From the NCBI GenBank assembly GCA_916700875.1, contig CAKAKS010000298.1:186001-250000 (forward strand): a DNA stretch of 64,000 nucleotides, in the 5' to 3' direction. Source of the DNA: Sebastes aleutianus (Eukaryota > Chordata > Actinopteri > Perciformes > Sebastidae). A program made the translations under genes and the position numbers. Below, piece by piece: positions 32,227-45,700 of this stretch (its first letter is position 1; each line of letters opens with the position of its first letter). The notes beneath the pieces were generated by a model. That model made no database searches, was not told the origin of the DNA, and saw nothing but the letters and a program-made list of their open reading frames with translations.

Positions 32227-34079
32227 CTGAGCGGTTATTAATTAGCCAGCTGTCATACTCGTTTTCTTTTTTTAGCTTATCTTATCTATTTGCTCCATGA
32301 GAAAGGGAAGAAAACGTTACCATCAGTAACACCAGAATGCATTCTGAATGGTAAATAGTGATGTAAACATTAAACATCAGAAACAGCAGGACTTGGCTCT
32401 TCCTGCAATAACACATGTTGTAATGATCAGTAAACACTGGAGAACATCTGTTTGATTTGATCTGATCAAACTTTATTATGTTTCTTCATTGACATTCTTG
32501 GAGGTGTATTCCATTTTTCTTTTGCTCTCATTATGTTATTGCTCCTACTTTTCATGTCGGCAGTGTCTTGTTAACCCTCGTGGGCTGGGCACCTTTTAGT
32601 GGATGCTGCTTCGAAAAAATAAATGTACTCACTCTTCTTCTGGTAAATTCAACAATTCAAAACATGTTTTGTTTGAAATTTGGTGGAATTCTGCATTTGT
32701 TTTATTGCTACTGTTTATATATATTTTACTGAAAAACAAATCTTTATTGTTGAGGGAAAACATTCTGAAATCTCAGATACTGAAATGCTATAAAGATAAA
32801 GGATTAAATAAATTAATCTCAAAATTAAAACATGAGCTATGCCACTCAAAAACTTTTATTTTGTATGTTTACTGGATTGAATATTTATATTAGATCTTTG
32901 TTATTCTATGTGTTGTAATATTTGTAATTCAATTTATTCTGTCAATACTCATTTTTTTGTAATGCAAAGATAAAAAGATTAATACATATTTGATATTTTT
33001 ACTACAGATGCTGAACATGTATATCAAATATATCAATTTCCAAATATTTGTTGTTTTTTATATTTGTCCTGTGAGATACAACTTATACTATATAAAACAA
33101 CTTGTAATTTTGTAGTTATAGAGTGATATTTGTATATTCTTACATTCTTGACTGAAACCACTACATTTTTTTTTTTTCATTTATGTTTTCTCTTCAACTA
33201 AACAAATAAGAATATTCTGTGTATATTTTGCTTAAATACAAAAAAGGAAGTAAAACAGTAAAAGATTGTAGCTGCAGGTTGTGAACATTAATCTACGTTC
33301 TAAATTGTTGTGTAAACCAAAGCTGATCATTAATCTCAGTGAATTTTATTTTGAAGGAAGATTCAAGTTCAGAATCAGATGATCTCATGACCTCTTGTTG
33401 GGGTCTCGACCTCCATGTTGGGAACCGCTGGTCTACAGTCTGCTAGCAGCTCTGTGAGGCTGCACTGAGGAACAGCTGCTTTGAGCTGAATGCTAAAGTC
33501 AGTAGCAATGTTAACAATGCTAACATGTTAGCAGGTGTAATGTTAATCATGTTCACCATTCACAATTACATTATATTCTCATTATATTAATGTCAGTTAC
33601 TATGTTGTGACTGACTAAAGAAAGAGGTGATGCAGCAACACAGCAGATGACTTCATATTTAATGATATATTTACTCAACACACAATTTACTCTTTAAGCT
33701 GCTTCTTATTGTTTCTACAGAGCCTCTTGAACACCTCTTCTATTCATATATTCTCTCATGTGGTTTGTGTCTGAGGAGCTCAAATGATCAGCAGCATCTG
33801 TAGAGTCTAAAACTAAACATAGAACAACAACATGTACTGAGAAAACTGTCATCTGGCTTTTTAAAAATAGTCCATGCATCAGTCAGTAGCTCTGTGGTTG
33901 TTAACCTTTCTGTGTGTGAGAAAGTCTAACAGCCACTGCAAGTATGAACAAGTAACACAGAGACGTCTGACACCTTATAGCCAACTTGAACAAAGGTCAA
34001 AGTAAAGACAGAAGATTAAATGTTAAAACGTCTTTTCTTGATGACCAAACGACCTTTGACCTGTAAACATGAGGACCAG
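32227..34079. other. Gene B 3' UTR and intergenic region
   Basis: Duplicate of 8721-10454, with a candidate AATAAA near 32618-32623. About 110 bases near 32393-32507 are extra relative to the gene A side. No supported gene; a dispersed repeat lies at 33430-33570. Confidence 0.5.
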
Positions 34080-35613
34080 TTATTTCTGCTTGACTCTGAG
34101 TTTCCCACAATGCAGTAGTCCCACCAGCAGCAGCAGCAGAGCCACCATCACTATGGTGGACACAGTCCTCAAGACCAGGACCACATGTATGAAGTGGTCT
34201 GAGGAGGGACACGTCTCTCTGTGAAGTGCTGCAGAGACAACAGGACACATCTGCTGTAACACCAGGACAGTATTAACAGGACGTAACAGGTCGTCTCTGA
34301 GGGCTTTCTGGAGCTTTACTCTGACACAAACTGAAAACTGATCCTCAAACTGACTTTCTTACCTAACCGGCTCTCTGGTGATCCTCCAGCTCCAGAGATG
34401 TCACACTTGTAGAGTCCTTCATCAGACCAGGAGACGCTGTGGATGGTCATCTCTCCTGTAGAGCTGCTCCTGATGAGGAGGCCATCTTTATAGAAATCAG
34501 CTGTGAGGTTGGAGGAAGTTGTCTTGTTCCTGCAGCTCAGAGTCACATCGTTTCCCTCCGTCACAGGGAGGACAGGACTCTCCAGGATCACTGAACCAGC
34601 TGGAAAACAAAGGTTCTTTAGCTGGTCATGAAATGTTATATAATTCACATTTACTCAAGTTGTCGGACAACTGCTATGAGTTTAATGTCTTCTTTAAACT
34701 CACAACATTTCCAGCCCGTTCTCATTCCCAGGGCGTTAAATACCGAGGCTTTGTCACGGCCGTCGGCACCCTTTAGCGCCAGTATGAAACACACCGGCGC
34801 ATCGTTGCCTAATCCTACAGTGATGCCAAGGGGTTGTGACAAAGTGGCGGTATGTGACAAGTTGGGATAACAACATTTTGGGATTTCCTGTAAAGACGTT
34901 TCATAGAAACTTCAACCTACCAGTGACGATGATGTTGACACCGTCGCTCCTCTCTCCTCCTTCAGTCTCACACCAGTACTCTCCAGCCGTCTGCTGGATA
35001 GGCTCTTAGAATCGTGCCGGATAGCACCAGCGTCCTCTCGTTGCAGGCTGAAATAAACTCCTTGGCGTTCCTGATCCCTCTCAGCTGAGTGGAAGCCATC
35101 GAGACCCTCGCAGTGAAAATGGACCGACTCGTATTCAAAGAACTGCAGTCTGATTGGAACGATACGGAAAGCTGCATCTGAGACAGAAAGACGGACAAGA
35201 AACGAGTTCTCTCAGAATGAAACCTACATGTTATAAAGCACAATATTAAGACCATTTATCTGCAAATGTGGCTGATACAGTTTAAATTTGAACACTCTGA
35301 TATTCCCGCTCAATGAGAACTGAACTCAAGCCAGTTCAGATTCAGCTATACGTAAAGAAAATGTAATACATTTAATGATATCATAGCTTCTATCAATGTT
35401 CGTACGAAGTTTGATTGACTGAGTACTTACCTCTGTTCTGAACATGTGCACTGAGCAGAATGAATACGAGCATCACTGGATAGACAAAGGAAACACACAT
35501 ATCACCCATTGACTCATTCACTATATATACTTACATATACAGGAATATGTAAAACTTAAAACAAAGACACTTCAGTACTCACTCAGTCTGAAGCAGAGAG
35601 CTGTAACCTCCAT
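34080..35613 (-). pseudogene. Fc-receptor-like protein, frameshifted second copy
   Basis: Same five exons as the first copy: 35613-35583, 35475-35431, 35177-34921, 34599-34363, 34228-34080. The first Ig exon is 257 nt instead of 255 because of two single-base insertions, one near 35095 (GTGGAAGCC for GTGGAGCC) and one near 34987 (CAGCCGTC for CAGCGTC). The frame is therefore lost across Ig domain 1 and not restored. The other four exons are intact and nearly identical to copy 1. Sequencing or assembly error is the alternative to a real lesion. Confidence 0.82.
34715..34890. repeat. Dispersed GC-rich repeat in FcR-like intron (copy 2)
   Basis: Counterpart of 11090-11290, shortened by about 25 bases between CGTCGGC and ACCCTTTAGCG. 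Confidence 0.55.
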
Positions 35614-35699
35614 GTCGTCTTGTTGCTGTCTGAGCATCAGACTGAAATACAGCTGAAGTTTAATGTAGATGAGAGCTTCCTCTTCCTGTTCAGTTTGTT

Positions 35700-36120
35700 C
35701 AACACGTTCTCATCTCAACTCGTCACGTACCGCTGCTTTGTCACGCCCCTTGGCGTCACTTTATTTTTGCCATCAAAACCACTATAGTTACCCTTGGCGT
35801 CACTTTAGGATTAGGCAACAAAACCACTATGGTTAGGTTTAGGAAAGAACTACATGGTTGGGCTTAAAACTACTACGTTTGTACAGTGAAAATGACACTG
35901 AACGTTGTGAACACGGGACACGAACGAACAGCTGATTGTAACGTGACGCACAGGACACAAACAGCGGTCTACTAGATGAAAGCCTTGTGTGTTTTGTGCA
36001 TTTCATACTGACGCTAAAGAGTGCCTTGTGCAATGGATGACTGGATTATTTCTGATGTTGATACAAAAACTGGGGCCAGACTCTCTGGAGCCATCAGCAG
36101 TGTGGTACCCCATCATAACA
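35700..36120. repeat. Dispersed repeat with CAAAACCACTATGGTTAGG core
   Basis: Matches 12110-12520, including ACGTACCGCTGCTTTGTCAC and GAAAGAACTACATGGTTGGG. Confidence 0.65.
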
Positions 36121-36389
36121 CCCTAAAATTCCTGCTTGTAATTGTCGGGATTTGGCAGTAACAGGTTTGGTTATTAGCAAATGAATTAATAATAATAATA
36201 GAATTATTAGTATCAATAAAGATTATCAATTAACATTAATATTAAATGGGGCACCACCCTGGAACTCTGGTAGTGACATTACTCATGGATGGTAGTTACG
36301 TAACAAATAAGTTAAATAAATGTTGACTTCTGGTTTCACACGGGACTCGCCAGTTTCCTGGGCAACAGTCTGCTTTATACTTCCTGGTT

Positions 36390-36551
36390 CATGACGAGGC
36401 CTATAGAAAGGAGGCTGGGTCACGCGTCATCAACGCGTCATATCTTTGGGGGTATAACACATGTGCAGTAAAATCTGGTCTGCACTCGCCGATACCCAAA
36501 GACCCATGTCTGCCCGTGACCCAGCCTCCTTTCCATAGGCCTTGGTTCATG
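36390..36551. mobile_element. Foldback element with about 35-bp arms
   Basis: Left arm from 36390 (CATGACGAGGCC...GGCTGGGTCACG) and right arm to 36551 (CGTGACCCAGCC...TTGGTTCATG) are inverted copies around about 90 bases. The paralogous place near 13219-13315 keeps only the middle and right arm. Confidence 0.65.
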
Positions 36552-37525
36552 ATTACGTTAATGACACACAAATTGAAAGCCAAAAGCAAAATGATAATCT
36601 GAGGCATGAAATAGTGCAGTTAAAATAAATATAAACATAAGTAAATATTAAATAGTAATGTAAATGTAAATTTGTAAATTGTAATTTGTTGACCCCTTCA
36701 TTCTCTACCTGTCCACCAGATGCCCTCAGACTTTTCCACCTGACTCTCATTCACCTGCTCACCTGTTCCTCATTCCCTAATTACCCCTCACAGTATTTAT
36801 ACCAGCCCATCTCCAGCTGCTCCTCGTCAGATTGTTAATGATGTGCATGTCTTTGCTATCTGAACCTGAATCTGAACTGTTCCTGCTTTTCTTTGTTGCC
36901 TGTTCCTGTGTTTTGGTGTTTTGTCCCGTTCCTGACCACCTTGACTAACAGCTGAAAGACAACTGGATGTTTTGTTTTGCAGGCAGAAATCTTTTGTTAA
37001 AGCTGCTACAGTCAGCGTTAACATTACCGAGTGTCAAATCTGAGGTTTATAGATGAAGCTGTTTGGAGCTGAGAAACAAGTCCTGTTCTGCCCCCTGCAG
37101 TGAGATAACAGACCTAACAACTATAGACATAAACTAAGACATAAAAAGACAATGTTATCACTCCTGAAGGATTTAATTGCAGCTGTAATATTTTATACTA
37201 GTAAACCAGTGGCAACAGGCTCAAAGTTCAGCTGATCATAAAAACACTCAAAGTGAAACTGAGCGTAGGAAAGCAGAGCCAATCACCATACTGTGTTTAA
37301 AGTTTAACTGTAAAATAATTAATACTTTCTCTAGCTTTAGACTTTAACTAACATGTACATCAGATCTCAACCATGGTAAATCTGTAGTGTAATTTATTGG
37401 TGATTTATTTGTTGCTGCTGGTTTAAACTAAATCTAAAGCAGCCAACTGCACTGGTGTTAAGATAACAGCTTATCAATCATTTACAGACTTTGACTTTGC
37501 AGTCTGAAGAAACGTCCGACACATC

Positions 37526-39711
37526 ATGAAACTGGTACGTCGTCTTCTTAATTTATTTATACCTCTTCTACATGTTTTAACTTCTATTTTAAAAGACATT
37601 GTCAAAAAGAAAACCTGGTCTGCCTTTAGACAATAAATGTAGTTTATAAAAGAGAAATAAAGTTTATTTTATAGCCTTTGTGTCGGTGGAAATGTTGTAT
37701 CCGTGTGTAAAATGTATTTCAATTGCCGGGTAATTGTGAATCCAGCAGCATCAAATCACACATAGATGTTATAGTAGACGTACTGTCTGTGTTGACAAAA
37801 GTATTATTTAATATCAACATAATCACAATGAATAATTGTAAATGTGGTGTGTGTGTGTAACATAGACTACAACGTACAGGGTGTGACAAACAATTGTGAA
37901 AGACAAAAACTAACAAACTTTACATACAGATAAATACACAAATACTACTAATAATTATTTTATAATAAAGATTCAGATTCTTTTTTTGATTGATTCAAAA
38001 TTGTATTTTTAAATCAGCCAAGTCGTATCAATTACAAAACAACAACCTTTTCTTGTTAAACCCCTGAGATCCACGATCCCGAGGACATCCAATCGCCGAA
38101 AAATGCAATTCTTGCAGAAATCTCCAAATGTCAAAAGTTTTTGATCCCAAATCACAGCATGTCTTTTTCTCTGGTGTTCCTCAAGGTCTTGGTGTCTTAA
38201 TGTGGTATTTTGGAGGGATTACTGATCATTTTTATCAATTCTCAAGTGGTACAAAATGGTTACATTGAGCTGCAAATCCGTTTAACAAATGGTATCAACA
38301 CAAACATTTGCTGCAACAACTTAGGAACTACACTTTTACTATTCATTTTAAAATTAATTGATTTATTAATTCATGATTATTTCTGATTTATAACTAGAAC
38401 AACTTGACACAGTGCTGAGTTTCATCTCAAATTAATCTTCAGGTTCCCAGCTTTCAGATGATGTACACCACTTCTATGTGACATCTACTGTTGACCTGCT
38501 ATCTCCACCTAAAGACCCCCTGGACCCCCTAAAGAAGACTAAAACAATTTAAAAGTGTGATTCTAATACACTGTATGACTGATTCATTTTCAGAGCTGCA
38601 GGATGCTTCACCAGTCCAACGGACTGTCCTTTCAGTCTCCACTCAGACGCCTCTGTGTTTTGGTTTTCCATCTGCTCCTAACACACTCTTGTAAAGGTAA
38701 CTCACACACAAATGCTGTCTTAAGCTCACACTAGGGTTGTAACAGTATCGGTACAATGGTATACAGTGGTATGAAAGCTCACGGTTATCATACAGTGTAC
38801 ATTTGCTTTTTAGTAATATTGCTTAGAGCAGATTAATAATCAATCATTAATTAATATAAAAATATGGATCTATAATTAATAAATAAAAATGTGACTCATA
38901 AACCCACCTTATATATTATATTATTATATATATTAATATAATTTTGAACTGAGCCATGTTGGTTTTGAAAAAGCTGACTTTTCAGAATGAAACGGATCAC
39001 TGCCTGCGTCCAACTGACCACTCCTATCTGAACTTAAAGTTTAGACTCTGAATTTAAATTTATTTTTTAGGATTAATACAAATTAGCTTCTTATAATTAA
39101 TTCGTCCCTATTTGACATCTGGATATCCGCTGCAGAACGGTACCAAACACTGATATGATATAAACCACTGAATAAAACTTGATCAATTGAATTAAATTGA
39201 ATTAAGTAATTCCAAAACATAGATGAACCTTGTGGTCATAACATGTAGGTATACAAACACTACACAGACAGGCATATACAGTATATATATACAGTATATA
39301 CACAGTATATACTGTATATATTCCCATATATAGAGGGAGGGGTCGCTGTGTGAGCCTTCACTGAGATAAAAAGTTGTTAACAGAGTAAAATTCAATATAG
39401 ACAACATAAAAAAGGGAAATGCAAACAGAATTTATTATTACAAACTTAATTATCTATGTTCTAGGAATGTGTAGCAAAAGGAGTCAATTTATATATGGTG
39501 TAACACACTTCATGTAGATTAAAAACATATATCAAAATATAAGATTAACTGTGTGTGTGAATGTGTAACTGTGTGAATGTGATCAGGGCGTTCCTGAAAA
39601 AGATAGCATTGCTCTCAGTGAACCTCCCCCTGAATAAATAAAGGTAAAAACAAAACAAAAACTGAGGCATTAGTATGCACCCAAATTTTCGTTTACGGTC
39701 TCTGGGGACTT

Positions 39712-39755
<44 letters not shown>

Positions 39756-42700
39756 GTGTAGTTAGTTGTGTAACTAATTACATAACATAGATAAACCTTG
39801 TTATAATAACATGTAGGTATACCAACACCACACAGACAGGCATACAGTATATATATATATATATATATATATTGACACAAGACACGAACACCAGTCTCCT
39901 GGGTGAAAGCCTTTATACTTCCTTGTTCACGATTACGTGGATTACATCAAAAATTATGTTGTGGGATGTATATGAATTACAGTGCATTACTTTTTTGTAG
40001 GTATAGCTACGAATAGTGCATGAGAACAGCCTGATACATCCTGGCTCTTGATTCAACTCTGCCTTTTCTTAACAGCTTTGACCAAGATGACAACCTTTCC
40101 CCAACTTTAACCAAGTGGTTTGAGTTGCATAAATAAAACCATAAAATACATCAAATATAGTTTTTGGTTGTATATAAAATAGAACCAGCATTAATCATGA
40201 TTTAGTTGCAACAAGCAGATGCTGGAAAACCAATTAAATACATTCCAGTGGACATTTTGCAGATATGCTCATTAAAAAAGGTTTTCTCTTTCTGTTGATA
40301 AAAAAAATGTATTTGGGGCATATTCCATTTCTCTCAAAAGGTAACAAGGAAACACCATTTGGGAGGTTTAATAAAACATATCTATTTCTTTCCAGGTCAG
40401 TCCACGTTGATCGGTCCACCTCAGTCAATAGAAGCAGCAGTTGGCGATGACGTCATTTTGCCATGTCACCTGGAACCTGTGATGGATGTGACCTCAGAGA
40501 CGTTGGAGTGGAAGAGATCTGACCTAAACCCAAGATATGTCCATGTGTTGCGTTCTGGTCAGAACCTTGAGAATGTACAAAATCCATCCTACAGAGGAAG
40601 AACATCACTGTTCACTGATGAACTGAAGCGAGGAAACATTTCACTGAAACTCTCCAGAGTACAACTCTCTGATCAGGGAACGTATGAATGTGACATTCCA
40701 CTACGGCATAAACAATCATCTGTCAAGCTTGTTGTTGGTGAGTAAACGTGCAGTTTGTGTTCAGAGTGCAGTTTGGTGCAGGCTGTGTGTCCAGTGAAGG
40801 ATTTTGGTGGGAACATCTGTCAGACATCTATTCTGGGAAATGAAGTGTACCACAGTCTTTAGTGTTATAGCTCCGAGTGCTGCAATATCATTGTGATTAT
40901 TAACTTGTCGTCTCCATCTACAAAAGATTTAAGTTATTTCTTGAACTCTCACAACAACCAGCTTAACAGCAAACACACAGTCAGTGTTATTTGTTTCACT
41001 AATTGTACTGTTATTGATATTTACGACATTTGATCCCTTTGGTTTTAGTGAAGAGTTTATAAAACGGCTTCATTTCACAATAAAGGACAAATAAATTAGC
41101 TACAAGTAAAATGCTGATTCTGGTAACTTAAAACAGTCAACTGAGGATTTAAAAAGCTGAATAATACTTCAATACATTAAACTAATTAAAGCTACACTTT
41201 CATCATTATACTAATGTAGAGCTTCTAAAAGTCTTGATTTGTGGCTTTAAAGTCTAATCAAAAATAATTTGAAACTTGTTTAATCAAGCTATTTTCATAA
41301 TTTGAATAACTTGGAGCTTGTTAATTATTGTCTAAAGTGTCAATATTTTCCTTCCACTGACACACACTGTTTTAAAATGTTTCCTTTTGTACAGCATCAG
41401 GTGCTGCTTCCTCACCGGTCATCACTTTAGCGGGCATCGATAAGTCCAGCAGTGGAGTGATGTTAGACTGCAGGTCTGAAGGCTGGTATCCAGAGCCTGA
41501 GGTGTTGTGGCTGGACGGTGAGGGAAACCTCCTCTCTGCTGGACCTCCAGAGACAGTCAGAGGTCCTGATGACCTCTATACTGTCAGCAGCAGAGTGACT
41601 GTGGAGAAGAGACACAGCAACAGCTTCACCTGTAGAGTCCAACAGAAGAACACCAACCAGACCAGAGAGACACACTTCTCTATTTCAAGTAAAAAAAATA
41701 TTGTGTTTTATTATGTGATTTACTATTTTAGTTTCAAATTGCTAAGGATTTCTAATAATGTTATTCTGTTTTTTATCATTTCAGATGATTTCTTTAACGT
41801 CCAGTCCAGTTCTTCTCCCGTCATCACTGGTTTGGCTGTTAGTTTGGCTGTTTGCATCATGTTTATTCTGTTGCTTCTCTTTGTTGTGTGGAAATGGAGA
41901 CAAAACAGATTCAGTAAGTTACACATTTATTAATAAAAGTTATTCTCGCAGATTTTATGGCAAATAGTGATATGAATTTTGTAAATTCAATTTTAATTGG
42001 AAATGAAAATGTCTGTATTTTACAGGTTATGGTGATGATAAAAAATGTGATGGCATGTCTACTTTTATTTCCCATTAGGCCAATTCAGTCTTCTTTTTAT
42101 AACCCATTTTATACTTCATTTTAGACTCAAATGTCTCTGTGATTTCTTAAAATGAACGTAAGTGCCTTTAACTCTCCTTCCTTTTTTTTTTTACACAAAG
42201 AGACACAGAGAAACCACCTGGATCAAACTGAGAAAGGAGAAAAGAAGAACGGTTCTGAAATGAATAAAACTGAAGATCAGTGTGTCACTGAAGAAAGAGA
42301 GAGAGAGCAGCTCATGACACATGAAACGGTGCAAATGAAGGTAACGTTTGATCTGAGCAAGTTGAGCAACAAACAGGATCCGTCTTTTCAAAGAACTAAG
42401 AAGAGAACAAGAGCAGTGATGACTGAGAGCTAACTTTAACTGATGTTCAGAGGTTCAGCAGAAATGGAACAGAAGAGACGATATTCAGACAAAGAGATGA
42501 AGATGTGATCAAACGTTAGAGGAGATTAAAATAACAGAAATAAGAGAGATGAGCCAGAAATGCAAGAAAACATGTTGTATGGTATCTTCACTGATATAAT
42601 AAAATCCTGTCTCTGTTCATCTTTGCCCTCTCAGAAGAGATCTGAGCAGCAGAAGGAGGAGCAGTTCCAGGAGGAGCAGCAGAGGAGGGAGGAAGCTGAG

Positions 42701-45700
42701 AAGGAGGTTCAGACCCTGAAAGAGGAGCTGGAGACCAAGAAGAATGAGGTTCATCTTCACTTTAATAATATAACACATTGATTTCAGTTTGAAGTCACAT
42801 TCTATCTGTCATCCATAGTGTAGATCAAACCTACAGTAGTTTGTGCAGATTACGACCAGATCTAAATAAATTAATAACTAATAATTCAACATGTCTCTCA
42901 TTGTCTCTCTCCACCTTGTCTCTGTCCTTCCAGATAGAAACTAAAGGAGCTGAGCTGCAGCAGCTCCATGAAGAGAAGAAGAGGAACGAGAACGAGCTGC
43001 AGAGCCTGAAGGAAGAGCTGGAGAAGAAGAACAAAGAGGTTCATGTCTTCATCTTCATCTCTCTATTATTAATACAGAATAAATAGAGACAGAGATAGAT
43101 CAGGTTGAATGAGTTCTCTCATCTGAGCCTCTAACCTGCAGACAGACTCTCAACTCAACATTTCTGCTGTTTGAGGAACACTAGATGATCAAAGTGTTTA
43201 CTGAGATCCACTTGACTGAATATGAAGCTACTTGTTCATATTGTACTCAGTGTAACTGAACCATCAGGTTGAATCATTACTCTCATGATCTAATGTGGTT
43301 CTCATGTGTCTCTTCATGTCCTCCTTCTTCCAGCTGGAGAGAATTATGAAACACCCCTAGCAGGTCTTCCTCTTATTCTTTGGTAAGTGGTCATCATATA
43401 AGTACAATATATACAATACATTTATATAATGTACAAAATACAAAATGTATGAGTACAATACAGTTAAAGTAATGTGACTACTGGAACATATCATCAGTTC
43501 ATAATGATGTCAAGAAGCAATTTAACACAAGTTAAAAGTCATGAAGTATCGAGGTGATAAAACAACGTTTAGTATCTTTTAGATCAGTTAAAGAGCCCAG
43601 GGTTCTATATCTTCTCATCTACATAGTGATTTGTTTCCAGCCATGTCATTGTTGTGTTTTTAGGTGTGATTGTGTTGTATTATCACTCCCATGGCTGAAA
43701 ATAGAGCATGTCTATTATCTAGTCTTTCTCCTTGTCTCTTTTCTCTACCAGCTGAAGGGAAACCAGACTGATATCCACAGTCAGCTCCTAGAGGAGACAC
43801 AGAGAAGAAAGGACGCTCAGAGGGAAGTGGAGAAACTGAAGAAGGAGTTGGAGTCCCAGAAAAAAGAGGCAAATAGGATAATTATTAACTTTCTGGATTT
43901 AGATGACTGACACACCTACTTTGTTCTTCCCACTTTCACTCCTTAATTGTGTGCTGACAAGATTAATGTCCCTCTACTGCCGTTTTTTGGTTCAGAGAAA
44001 ATAAATCAACAAAAAGACATATTGCAAGGTTTTTGTGTTTAACTGAGATGAGTGAGATGGAAACACTATTCACAGATATCAAGCAGATGAAAGTCCACTG
44101 TATTTAACCAGGTTTTACAGTAAACGTAATGTGACTACTGGAACATATCATCAGTTCATAATTATGTCAAGAAGCAATTTAACACAAGTGAAAAGTCATG
44201 AAGTATCGAGGTGATAAAACAATGTTTAGTATGTTTTAGATCAGTTAAAGAGTCCAGGGTCTCCAGGACCTCATACTGAACATCAGGGTCAAACACTTCT
44301 CACATTAAAAGAAACACTAACAGATGAATATATGTTTATTATGTATCTGTGTCTGATTATGATTTACTAACAGTTGAAATCAACATCCGTCTGTCTGTCT
44401 GATAGATGAAAGACAAAGAACAAGCAGCTGACATGCAGCTGAAGAAGACTAATGAAGAGCTGAAGAGCAAGAAGGAAGAGAACAGCAAGCTGAAGAGCGA
44501 TGTAAACAAACACACACACATATACAAACACCTACACATCACTCAGACCAATACAATGTTACGCTGTCAGTGCTGTTCACTGGAAAAAATTAAGTCTCTT
44601 TTGAAATACAATTGTTTTAACTCTCATCAGAATGAAGAACAATGAAGATGTTTATAGTAATAATTGCAGGAATAACAAAGTGCTGAAAGACACATTAGAA
44701 TACATGTTTCATAATAGAGTCCAATCTACTTCACACTAGGAGGGTGTAACGATCAGGACCAGAGGACATGCAGGGTCACGTTTGGTGCAATTTTAACATG
44801 CGATACGTTCAATATTAATAAACTTTGAACAAACAAGCAACAGCACTCTGAGCTTTAGTGCTCTGCAGACTGAGCCCAGCATGTCATCAGCAGCAGGGGT
44901 CTCATTTCTAAAACAGTGCGTAGGATCCATACTTACATACGTGCACACAAAAGCTGAAAATGCAGTGCGCCAAAAAAAATAAGACTTATAAAACTGTGCA
45001 TACACACACCTACAGGCAGTGTTCCCTTAATAAATCACAGTCCACCTGGAAATGTGCTAACATGGATCTGCCTCATATACTGCCCTCTACACGCCCACAT
45101 TCAACCATAAATGGTCGTATTGGTGAGACAGCGCTGATGAGATATTGAGCAGAATTTGATTTGAGATTTGAGTTGCCTTATATCTTTTACATTTGTAAGG
45201 TGCTTGTGGAATAGTTATGGCTCACTAGCACAAATAACACTGCTGCTTTAAATGTTACTGACAAAGTGGATATAAGTATGAAGTGAAGTCAAATGTGTGA
45301 GAGGCATCATTATACGTATAATGATGCCTCTCACATTTAATGTCTACAGTCTGGCTTCAATTCACCACCTCACCATCTGCGTCTCCAGTTCCCCCTACAT
45401 CGGTACCTCGGTGCCTCCATAATGTGCGTACGCATGGGTCAAAGTTTCCGTACCGGTGCGCACATTCTCCCGTTAAGTTTGTTTTTATAGATCACAACTG
45501 TTGCGTGGGAAGTGGGGTACGCACATTTCAGGCCCCGTTTTGTCCGTACGCAACGGTTATAAATGAGACCCCAGGTCTTTACAGACAGCAGCTCATTGAC
45601 TGAACTTCACTTCTGCTGCTGGATGCTGGATAGAATAACGTTACAACCAAACTGGTCTGAGTGGATAGTCTACAGGGACAGCACCACTCTGAACCTGAAA

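Larger units (their letters stand above)
35614..37525. other. Intergenic region between FcR-like copy 2 and gene C
   Basis: Duplicate of 12017-14298. Holds the dispersed repeat at 35700-36120, a tandem GGAA element at 35678-35687, and a complete foldback at 36390-36551. No coding exon seen. Confidence 0.6.

Noticed and set aside
44897..45571. Extra coding exon (frame 45340-45603)
   Set aside because: The sequence is a MITE with inverted ends and an empty site in genes A and B.
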